Of a DNA stretch of 64,000 nucleotides, positions 8,932 to 20,900 are shown one piece after another. The notes beneath the pieces were generated by a model, which saw only the letters and a list, made by a program, of their open reading frames with translations, ran no database searches and was not told the origin of the DNA. Every line of letters starts with the position of its first letter. Positions within the stretch are counted from its first letter, which is position 1. The position numbers were made by a program, and so were the translations under genes. Source of the stretch: Caenispirillum bisanense (lineage in GTDB: Bacteria > Pseudomonadota > Alphaproteobacteria > Rhodospirillales > Rhodospirillaceae); contig NZ_OCNJ01000008.1 in the NCBI RefSeq assembly GCF_900230255.1, positions 62,001-126,000 of the forward strand. The letters are read 5' to 3'.

Positions 8932-11900
8932 ATGGCCGAGAATGAAGATCGCGACGTGAACGTCACCGAGCCCGCCGCCCCGGGCGGCGAGGGGGCAGGC
9001 GGCGACGGTGCCACCGACGGCGGCCAGAGCGCCTCCGAAGGCCTGCACATTCACGGCCAGGGCCACGAGGCGCTGGAGGACGGCGTCGAGCAGCAGGGTA
9101 CCCCCGACAACCTGCGCCCGTCGGAAGACGTGTTCGGCAACGCCAACGTCCAGAGCGGCCGCCGCTCCACCAACGAAGGCCTGCTGAACGGCCTGCCGGC
9201 GCAGGGCGAGACCGTCGCCGACCAGTCGCCGGTGATCGCCGACGACTACGTGCCGAGCGAGCCCGACAACGCCGTCGAGAGCGAGTTCGACGCCCAGCCC
9301 GAAGGCCGCCAGCGCACGGTCGCGGCCGACGGCGCCGACGAGGCGGACGAGGACGTCGTCGCCGAGGACGAGCCCGCCGAGCTGCGCCGCACCGAACTGC
9401 CGCCCGGCGAGCCGCAGGGCGCGCCCGCCGCCGACCCGGCCCCGCCCGCCGCTCCGCAGGCCGCCGCCTTCGCGCCGCCGCTGGCCGAGGACATCGTGCT
9501 GCCGCCGGCCGCCGCGGACGAGACGCCCGCCGACCCCGAGATCGGCGAGACCGATCCGGTCGAGGACCTCTTCCCGACCGACGAGACGCCGACCGCGACC
9601 GACCCGACGCCGACGCCGACGCCGACGCCGGATCCCGAGCCGACGCCCACTCCGGATCCCGAGCCGACGCCGCCGACCGACGGCCCGTCCGAACCGCCGC
9701 CGCCGCCGACGCCTCCCGAGGAGGAAGAGGAGGAGGAAGAGGAACCGGACACGCGGACCGCGCAGGATCCCAAGGTCGTGGCGGTCGCCGCCAATGGCAT
9801 CGAAGACCTCGCCATCAAGCTCGACATCACGGCGTCCAGCACTGACAACGACGGTGGCGCGGAAACCCTGTCCGTCGTCATCCGCGACGTGCCGGGCGGC
9901 TTCTCCTTCGCCGACGGTGCGGGGGACGCCGTCGGAACGGAGCTGGAGCCCGGCGTCTGGAGCGTTCCCGTCGACGCTCTCGATGATCTCTACTTCGTGC
10001 GGCCTCAGCATTACAGCGGTGACGTCACCCTGACGATCGAGGTGACGGCGCGCGAGGTGACGGGGCATACCGCGACCACCACCACGACGCTGCCGGTGCA
10101 TGTGGAAGCCGTGGCCGACGCACCGACCCTTCAGGCCACAAATGCGGCCGGTACGGAGAACGAGTGGATCGATCTCGACGTCCAGGCCGCCCTGGTCGAC
10201 GCCGACACGTCGGAAACGCTGACCATCTACATCACCGGCATGCCCGACGGTGCGGTTCTGAACCACGGCACGCAACTCGCGGCTGATCTGGACCTGCCCG
10301 GCGGTGTCACCCTGCCCGCCGGAACCTGGGTCCTCTCCTCGACCGACCTGGGCGATCTCCAGGTCAAGTCGGCGGCGGATTCCTCGCGCGACTTCACATT
10401 GAACGTGTACGGCGTTACCGAAGAGGACATGAACGGCGACCGGGCCGTCACCGGCCCGGCGACGATCGAGGTCGATGTCGGCGTCGTGAAGCCGACGGTC
10501 ACGGCGTCGGGCAGCGGTCTCGAGGACCAGTGGGCCGACGTGACCATCGACGCCCAGATCCAGGCCGATGCCGCGGGCGACGGCGAAGCCTTGACGCTCT
10601 ATGTCGAGAACCTGCCGCCGGATGCCGTGCTCCGCGACAAGACGACCGGCACCATCATCACCGCCGGCCCGGACGGCCGGTACGACGTCACCGCATCGGC
10701 GACCTCGCTTCAGGTCCGATGGGCGGAAGGCTCGACCCACGAGCACTCCGACGAGGACATCACCTTCACCATCCGGGCCGTCGTGACCGACGACGACGTC
10801 GGGACCGATCGCGACACGCCCCGCGACACCAACGACCAGACCACGACGGTCACGGTCGACGTCAAGGCCGTCGCCGACGATGTCGTCGTGCAGGCCCAGA
10901 ATAGCGGGATCGAGGATCAGACGGGCGGTATCGCCGTCACGCCGACCATCACGCTGATCGACAAGGACGGCACCGAGTCGCTGACCGGCGACGTGGTGCT
11001 GGTGACCACCGACGCGCAGATGGCCGAGGGTGTTCTCAAGCTGAACGGCGCGGCGGTGCCCGTCGTCCACGACGCGGCCGCCGGCACCTGGAGCTATACG
11101 CTCGCCGCCAGCGCCTTCACCTTCGACGCCGCGACCAAGTCCTATTCGATTTCCGGCCTGACCTATGAGCCGGAAACCCATTCCGACGTCGACATCAGCT
11201 ATTCGGTGACGGCGACCGTCACCGACAACGACGGTTCGGTGAACACCAAGACGTACGACGGCGCCTCCATCACCGTCCGCGCCATTGCCGATGCGCCGGA
11301 TCTGGCCGTCACGCAGGCCGGGGGTACCGAACACACGGGCGGAGCCGCGGACGGCTGGATCAGCCTGCCTGTGGCGGACTTGGCGCTGGTCGACCAGGAC
11401 ACCACCGAAAGCCTGACGCTCTACATCGGTGGCCTGCCCGACGGCGCGGAATTGCGCCTGGACGGCCAGCCTGTGTCCATGGTTGCGGCGCCGACCCTCG
11501 GAGGGACTGGTGCCGCCGGCCTGGCGGCCCCGGGTCTGACCGGCTCGGTCGCCATGATTCCGCAGGACATGATCGCCAAGGTTCTGGCCGGCGAGCTCGA
11601 AGTCCGCCTGCCCGCGGGCCGGTCGGAGGACTTCTCGCTCCGCTTCGTCGCCGTCACCGAGGAAGCCAACGGTGTCGCCGACCATGGCACCGCCGAGCAG
11701 AGCTGGACGGTCGCCGACATGCGCGTCGACGTCGGCGTTCTGGCCCCCGTGGCGTCGGCCGGGACCATGACCGGCACGGAAGGCCAGTGGGCCGCGCTCG
11801 ATTCCCTGGCGGTGGAGGTCAAGGCACCCACCGCAGGCCTGACCCAGGAAACGCTGACGATCACCCTGAGCGGCGCCGACCTCGACCCGACCAAGTCGGA

Positions 11901-14900
11901 GTTGCGCGACAATACCGGCAAGATCCTGACGCCGGGCACCGACGGGTCGTACGACGTCTCCGCCTACTACAATGCCACCAGCGGCAAGGTCGAAGGGCTG
12001 AGCGCCCGTTGGAAGGATTCCTTCAGCTCGGACTCGCTCGATTTCACGCTGACGGCCAAGGTGGTCGACGGCGATGCCGGCACCGATACGTTCGATGCCG
12101 CCGGCACCCCCTATGCCGACGAAGCCAGCCACAGCACCACCGTCTCCGTCTCGTTCGCGCCGGTGGTCAATGACGCCACCATCGCGGCCAATGACAGCGG
12201 CAAGGAAGACGCCGACACGCCGTCCGTCGCCGGCGACGGCATCGCCCTGTCGCCGCGCATCACCTTGTCGGCGGACGGCAGCGAGGCCGTCAGCGGGCCG
12301 CTCGTGTTCACCTTCGACGCCACCAACGCCGGTCGCGGCACCTTGCGGTGGGTCCCCGCCGACGGAACCGGCGCGGTGGACGATGTACTGACGGCCGGGA
12401 CCGTCGGGACCGACGGGACCGTGACGTACCAGCTCGCGTCCAGCGTCCTGGTTCCGGGCGCCGGCGGCGGGCTCGTCATCGACCCCTCCATGGGTCGCCT
12501 CGAACTGGTTCCGACGGAACACAGCGACGAAGACGTCACCTACGGGATCAGCGTCACCGTATCCGACGGAACCGCGCAAAAGACCTTCGACGGCACCGGT
12601 ACCGTCACGATCGAGGCGGTGGCGGACAAGGTCGAAATCGTGTCGTCGGGCACCGGCATGGAGGATGAGTTCGCCGGGGCCATCACCGTGCCGCTGACCA
12701 TCGCGCTCGTCGACAAGGACGGCTCGGAAAGCCTGACCGGAACCATCGACATCGTGCTGGATGCCGAAGCGGCGAAAGCCGGCACGCTGGCCTTCGCCGG
12801 CGACCCGTCCAAGTTCAGCGTCGAAACCGAGGCTGACGGCGGGCTCGTCTACCGCATCACGGTCGCCGACAACCCCAACGTCAGCTACGACGCGGCGTCC
12901 AAGAGCTACACGGTGTCCGGGCTCACCCTGGATCCGGCGACGAACAGCGACGCGGACGTGGCGTATTCGGTGCGGGCGACGACCATCGAGGCCGATGGCG
13001 GCGATACCCGGACCACGACGTTCGACGGCGGTCTCATTACCGTGAAAGCCGTCGCCGACAGGCCGGATCTGGAAGCCGGCGACGTCGGCGGCACGGAAAG
13101 CGCCACCGGTGACAACTGGATCACCGTGGATGTCACCAAGCTCGCCCTCACCGACACCGACACATCGGAAAGCCTGACGCTGTACATCGGCGGCGTTCCG
13201 GCCGGCGGTGCCCTGCGGTTCGACATGGCCAGCGGCGCGCCGGCGCTCGAAACCGTCGCGGCGGCGGATCTCGGGTGGAGCGGAGTCGACAAGCCGGACA
13301 CCGTCCCCGCCCTGACCGGGACGGTCTACAAGATCACCGTGGCCGCCGATGCCGACATCGACGCCATCCTGTCTTCGCTGCAGGTGCGTCCGGCCGCCGG
13401 AAGCTCCAAGGACTTCAGCCTTCAGCTGGTTGCGGTGTCCGAAGAGCAGCGCGGCGAGGCCGACCACGACGGAGTGCCGGAGCGCAACTGGTCGACGGCC
13501 GAGGTGCGTGTCGACGTCGGCGTGCTCGCACCGACCGTCGATGTCTCCGCCACGCAAGGCGCGTCCGGCCTGGAGGAAAGCTGGACGCCGGTCGACGGCA
13601 TCAAGATCGCACTTGCGGCACCGACCGGTGGCGAGGAAACGCTGACCGTCACCCTGACCGGGGACGACATCGGCGGCATGCTCTTCCAGAAGGGCGACGG
13701 ATCGGCACTGACGGTGCAGACGGCCGCCGACGGAAGCAAGTATGTCGACGTCACCGGCCTTTACGACGAGGCTTCGAGCGAGATCAAAGGCCTGCAGGTC
13801 CGGTGGAGCGACGACGACCGCTCCGATGCGATCGACTTCACCGTCCGCGCCCATGTGGTCGACCAGGACGCGGTCGGCAGCCCGACCCACACTCCGCTCG
13901 GGCAGCAGTGGGCCGACGAGGCCGTCGCCGAACAGAGCGTCAGCATCGACATCAAGCCGGTGGCCGATGCCGCCACCGTCACCGCCTCCGGCGTCGGCGT
14001 CGAAAGCGATGATGCCGACGCCTGGGTGAAGCTCGACCTGACGTGGAAGGCGAGCGACTCGTCCGAGGTGGTTTCCGGGGTCACCCTGTCCGGCCTGCCG
14101 ACCGGCGCCGTCGTCCGCTTCCCCGAGGCGGCCGGATCGAGCACCTTCACGGGCGTGACGGCCGATGCGACGGGTGCCGTCGCGCTGCCGACCTTCACGG
14201 ACGCTGCAGACCAGAGCCGCATCTACATCGAATGGCCGGCGGACGCGAGCACCTGGAACGGCGGCAGCAACACCACGCAGCTGACGCTGTCGGTGACGAC
14301 GCGGGAACCGGGCGCCACCAATCCGGAAGCCGAAACCACCCACGACACGACCTTCGACGTGCGGGTCTACGGCGATGCCGACACCCCGGAGGGCGCCACC
14401 GACGAAACCGCCCACCAACTGGCGGAAGGTGCGTTCCACACGATCCAGTGGAGCGCCGACACGACGCTGTCGGCCGGGGAAGACCTGTATGGTCGCGTGA
14501 CGGATACGGATGGCTCGGAAAGCCTGACGTTCCGCATCACCCCCGACGACGCCGGTGCCCGCCTGATCATCGACGGCCGCCCCGATCAACCGCCCGGCGG
14601 CCCCTGGATCGTCTCCGCCGCCGACCTCGAAAGCGGCAAGGTACACATCGGCGGTCCCGAGCACTGGGGCAGCAGCGAGACCGATCCGGAAATCCGCTTC
14701 AAGGTGACGGCCATCGCCACCGAGGCGGATGCGGGTGAGTGGGACAACTCACTCACCGGTATCACCAATCCGGAGACCGGTGTTCCGCTGGCCCGGCAGG
14801 GCACGGCCGAAAAGGACATCGGCGATCTCGTGATCAAGGCCACCGCGGCGGCCGACTCGGTCAGCCTGATCGAGGGCACGGCCGGGGATACCGTGCTGGA

Positions 14901-17900
14901 GGATCAATCGGTCACGGTGGCGCCCAGCTTCACCCTGATCGATACCGACGGCTCGGAGTCCCTCTTCGACGCGCTCTATGTGGAAACGGCCGATCGCGAC
15001 ATGCTGCTCGGCACGCTCACGCTGAACGGTACCGCGCTCGAAGCCTACGAGATCACCGGCCGGGCGGCCGACGGACGGCCGATCGTGGCGACGACCGCCG
15101 TCGCTGCAGCCGACGTCGATGCCGGTCTCGACGCCGGCAAAACCTATGCCTACGTCCTGCCGCTTTCGGCGGCGGTGGCGACGACCGCCAACACCTTCGA
15201 AGTCCAGGGTCTCGTCTTCGCGCCGCGGGCACAGTCCGACGACGACGTCGACTACAAGCTTCTCGTCACCACCGAAGAAGCCTCCAACGGCGACACCAAG
15301 GTCACGTCCATCGACGGCACCATCACCGTGACGGCGGTGGCCGACGCCCCGACGGTCGCCAATGCGACGAACCAGGCGGTGATGGAGCAGGCCGGCACGG
15401 TGGACGTGCCGCTCGACTTCGACCTCTCCGCAGTCGACCTCGACACGTCGGAGACCCTGACGGTCTACCTGACGACCAGCCATGCGGGGGCGGGGACGCT
15501 GCTGTGGAACGGCACCGCGGTCGACCCTCTCGCTCAATCGACCACCATGCCGAACGGCTCCGTCTTGCCCGGCGCCAGAACCTATGCACTGGTCATCCCA
15601 CAGGATCAGTTGGACAGCCTCGACACGGTTCTGGACAACCTCGTCCTGCGTCTGCCTGCCGGCGATTCGCGGGACGTCCTCGTCGACATCAACGCGGTCA
15701 CGCGCGAAGACGACCCCAACGGTCAGCCGCGGGAAGCAATGGCTCTGGCCAGTCAGCAGGTCCGTATCGATGTGGGCACGGAAGAGCCGACGCTGACAGT
15801 CGTGGGCAACGGATCGTTCACACTCACGGAAGGCACGTCATTCTCAAATGGCTGGCAGCAGATCAACCTGCTGCAAGACCTCCAGGTGGCTGAGGCCTTC
15901 CCGAATGCGGCCGATGGCGGCAAGCTGTACCTGCATCTGTTCGACCTGCCGAGCGATTTGAAGCTGCGGGTGAAGGTTGGAAACACGTGGCAAGACATCA
16001 ATAAGACCACCGTGCCCGACGAGAACGGCGGCACCAAAGAGGTGTATCGCTTCGAAGCGCAATACGCCGACGAAGTGCGCTTCCAATGGAAGAGCGGCGC
16101 GCTCAACGACGACACCAACTTCCAGATCAAGGCCCAGGCCGTCTACCAGGACAAGGACTACGGCACCGCCCTGAGCAGCGGTGTCGGCACCGCTGCCCCC
16201 GACATCGCCTTCAGCGCCGTTCAGACCCTCGACGTGGTCGTCGTGGCCAGGCCGGATGAGGCCACGCTGTCCGGGTCTGGCGTCGGCCTGGAGGAGGAGT
16301 GGTCGCCGCTGACGCTGAGCGTCGCGGTGAAGGACGCGTCGGAGGAAGTAACCGGCCTCACCCTGGCCGGCTTCCCGAGCGGAACGCAGTTGCGCTTGGA
16401 CGGTGTCGTCATCACGGCCAACCCCGACGGCACCTTCACCTTGCCGACCGGCGACCTCGTCGCCTTGAATTCCAAGCTGGAGTTCAAGACCCCTGCCGAC
16501 TTCTCCACCTACGACGGTCAGCTCAATCTCACCCTGAAAGCCACGACGGCGGAAAAGGACTTGGGCGACGGTCGCGAGATCGCGTCCACCAACGAGAAAG
16601 AGACGACGACCACCGTCAAGGTCACCGTTTACGGCGACGCCGACGCGCCGACTATCGATGTCGTCGACGCGACGCAGACACTCGCCGAAGACGGCTCCTA
16701 CAAGCTTTCGGATGGCCTCACCGTCGACTATGGCGAGCCTGATGGCACCGACCTCGACAAGAGCGCCGACGGGTCCGAAAGCCGCTGGTACGAGATCAAG
16801 CTCACGGCAGACTCGCCTGCCGGCAAGGGCCGGCTGTTCCTCGACAACGACGGCGACGGCAAGCTCGGCGCCGGCGATACGGTGGTGGAGCAGACGGGCG
16901 GCGTCTGGCGCGTCGACGCGTCCGACATGGCGAAACTGCATGTCGGCGCAGTGGACAACTGGTCCGGCGACCTCGGGTTCGACGTGACCGTCTTCGTCCG
17001 CGAACACGACGCGGACGCGGCCGCCACCGGCCTGCCCGACGATCTCCTCCCGAAATGGCAGGGCCAGGCGGAAGCGACCGATACCCTGAGCCTGACCATC
17101 ACCCCCGATGCCGACAGCGTCACCTTCGGCAGCACCGGCGGCGGCTGGGAAGACGGCGTCGAAGGTCATCCCATCGTCGTCACGCCGACCATCACCATGG
17201 TCGACGCCGACGGGTCGGAGCAGGTGACGTCCATCTATTTCGTGTCGTCCGACCCAACCCTGTTGGCCGACAGCGTGCGCCTGGACGGTGCCGTGCTGCA
17301 ACGCCTGACGGTGACGGCGGTCGACGCCGACGGACGTCCGGTGGCGTTCTCCAGCGATCCCGCTGCGGTTGCCGTCACGGACGGTGGGCGGCCGCTTTAC
17401 GCCTGGGACATCGCCGGCGCCTTCGACGGCACCATCGGCACCTCGCAGTCCGCCTATACCGCGTCGGGCCTGACCATCCAGCCCAAGGCCCACAGCTCTC
17501 AGGAGGTCGAGTACCGCCTGTTGGCGACGGTCGAGGATCATGGCGCGGGCGGCAGCACCTCCACGCGCCTCGCCTACAGCCCGAGCGCCCTCAGCATCCG
17601 CGTCGATGCCGTGGCCGACGCACCGACCCTGGGGCTGAGCGGTTCGACCGTTTCCGTGGTCGACGGCAAGACGCTGGTCACCGGCACGGAAGACACCTAC
17701 ATCGCCCTCGGCATCGGCACCGACCTGGTCGACAAGGACGGATCGGAAGTCCTGTCCGTCCGCCTCGACGACGTGCCCGACGGCTGGCGAATCGGCTTCA
17801 TGAACGGCAGCACCTTCCAGGAGGTCAAGCGCCAGGACGACGGGTCGTTCGACCTGGGCGGCGATCCCGCGCGGATCGCGACGGCCGTCATCCTGCCGCC

Positions 17901-20900
17901 GAAGAACCTGCATACCGAAGTGTCGCCGACCGATCCGACCTACACACAGGCACCGACGATCCGGATCACTTCGACCTCTCGCGAAACCGAGAGTAGTGAC
18001 AAAGTGGCCGTCGAGACGGCGTCGGTCAGCGAGACCGTCACCATCGTCGTCAATCCCACCGCGGACAAGCCGTTCCTGGTGGTCCGCAACGTCGTCATGA
18101 ACGAAGACGCGGAGCCGATGTCAATCGACGTCCTGTCCGCTATTACCGACGACGTGAATCCGGAACAGCTGACGGTGCTGGTAAAGGCCGACCTGCCGGC
18201 CGGCACCAAGCTGTTCGGGACCGATGGTCAGGAACTGACCGCGACCGTCACCCGCGACGGCGCGACGTGGTACGACGTGACCGCCCACGTGGGGTCCCTG
18301 AAGGTTCAGCCGGCGGCCGACTCCAACGTCGACTTCGCCTTGTCCGTCCGCGCCATCTCCACGGAAATCGATGGCAGCGAAGCGGATCGCACCGGCGCTC
18401 TCAAGGTGACGGTCATCGGCACCGCCGACGACCCCACCTGGAACGGCGACGCCTTGGCCCCGGGCGCCACGGTCACCGTCGCCACGGTCGATGAAGACAG
18501 GACCGACAACGACGGCTGGTTCTCCCTGAACCTCGGCAAGCTCGGCACCGAGGATACCGATGGCTCGGAAACCATCACGCTGGTGCTGCGCGACATCCCC
18601 GACGGGATGCAGGTGGCCATGGCGGCGGGCTTCGAGAAGTACATGAAGTTCGTCGGCACCGTCGACGGTGCCCCCCGCTGGGCCATCGAGGGACAATACC
18701 TGGACAAGGTTCAGGCGAAGATCACCGACGCCAACTTCTCGGGCCAGAAGGCCGTGGGCGTCGATCTCATCGTGACGGAAGACGACGGCGCCACCAAGAC
18801 GACGCAGCACATGCTCGCCGTGGACGTCGAGGCGGTGTCCGACCACGCCAACATCGGCATCGTCGCGCGCTCCGGTGGCGACGAAGACAGCTTCGGGGCG
18901 ACCGGCGTCCCGGTGACCCTCTCGCTCACGCCCCAGGACCTCGTGTTCGAGGCCGAAAGCATCACCGGCGTCACCGTGAACTTCGATGCCCTCGGCCTGA
19001 CCAATCTCACCCTGCGGGTGGCGGCCGTCGACGACAGCAACGATGTGCTCGAGGTCCAGATCGGCGATGGGGTCGAGCTGACTCTGTCGGGCCAAGACCT
19101 CGCCAAGTACTTCGACGCCGCCACCGGCAAACTCGGCGAGATGTCGATCAGCGGTCTGCCGGATCATTGGTCGACGGACATTCCCGTGACCATCACGGCC
19201 AGTTCCGGCCATGCCGGCAGTCCCGCCCAGACCACGACGGTCAATACCTCCGTGGTCATCGACGCCGTCGTGGACGAAGCGAAGACCTTCGCGGCCAGCA
19301 ACGTGACCGGTACGGCTGCCGCCACATGGCACGCCCTGCCGATCGCCCTGGACCTGACCGATACCGACGGCAGCGAAAAGCGCTATCTGATCATCGACGG
19401 CGTCCCGGCCACCGCCAAGCTCAACCACGGCTATTTCGCCGGCGAAGGCCGCTGGATCGTCGCCCTGGATGACAAGGCCGGTGTCGATACGCTCGCCGAT
19501 CTGAAGATCGCCGGCGCCGCAGGAACGTCGGGCACGCTCTCGGTTACGGCGATGATTCGCGACGTCGACCCCGACGACAAGGACGTCACGGTGTGGACCA
19601 GCACACAGCCCGTCTTCGTGGCGTTCGCCATCGACAACGGCGGCACCGGCGGCGGCAACGCCGGCGATCCGACCGACACCACGGTCGACACGTTCTTCGA
19701 ACTGCTGCAACAGAACGGGCTCGAAGACCAGTCGATCGTGTTGCGGGGCAGCCGCGAGCATGTGGTCTCCGGTGAGACCGTACGCTCGGACGTCACCGCC
19801 ATCGTCATCACCGGCCTCGTCGGCGCAACGCTGGTGGCGAAGACACCGGGCGCCTTCGCTTTCTATGAACCCACCGAAGGCACCTACGTCATCCCGGTCG
19901 AGAGCCTGGAAAACGGGGAGATCACCCTCCAGCAGACGCGCGCGGACTCCGATCAGCCCGTCACCTTCCAGATGAAGGTCGTGGCGCAAGGTGACGGCTT
20001 CACGACGCAGGAGACTGCAGCGGCTCCCGTCCAAATCCTCGTCGACCCCGAGACGGACGGCGTGACCATTTCGGCTGCCGTCACGACGGTGGCGGAAGAC
20101 ACGGCCTCCGTGCCCCTCGACCTGACGATCACTCCGAATGAACAGGCGAACTTCAGCGAAACCTTCGCCGAGGCCGATCCTGTTCTCGTCATCAAGATGA
20201 CCAACGTGCCCGCGGGTGCGACCCTGTCGCTCAACGGCCAGACCTTGACGGCCGAATCCGACGGCAGCTTCAAGGTCAGGGTGGCCGACCTCCAGGACGC
20301 TGGCGAGTCCCCGGTCGCGGATCTGGCTGCGGCGCTCGAGGCTGGCCATCCCATAACCCTGACCGGGCTCGCCGTCGACAACTTACCCGAGAACTGGCAC
20401 GGGACAGTCTCGCTCGAAGTGGCCGTGGACATCGCCGACAACGGGCAGGACGTGGAGACCTCGCTCGGCACCATCTCGTTCACCGTGACGCCGCAGACAG
20501 AGACCGGGACCTTTGACGTACCAAACGACCCGACTCCCGCAATCGAAGACAATCCGTTCGCGGTAACAGCACGGCTCGACATGGACGACCGCATCGGCAG
20601 CGGCGAAGCTCATGCCTCCGAACTCGTCTCGGTCGTCATCCGGGGCGTGCCGGCCGGGGCGGTTCTGAGCGGCGCCAGCAACAACGGCAGCTATACCGTC
20701 GACGGCGTCACCTACACCGAATGGGTGGTCAAGGCAGACAACATCGCCGCGGACGGCACGATCCAGGACGTGTCGCTTAGGCCGCCACTCGACTGGACCG
20801 GCGACATCAAGCTCGAACTGGTGGCCTACACCATGGAAGAGGATGTCAAGGTACCAGTGGAAGCGGCGCGCTCGACGGTCACGGTCGAGGTCAGCGGTGT

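Noticed and set aside
8386-14664. A 2,092-codon open frame on the minus strand opposite the giant adhesin
   Set aside because: It is an antisense shadow of a G+C-rich repetitive gene: Arg/Gly/Asp/His-rich with no family motif, and the plus-strand frame has clear domain repeats, a ribosome site and a matching operon.
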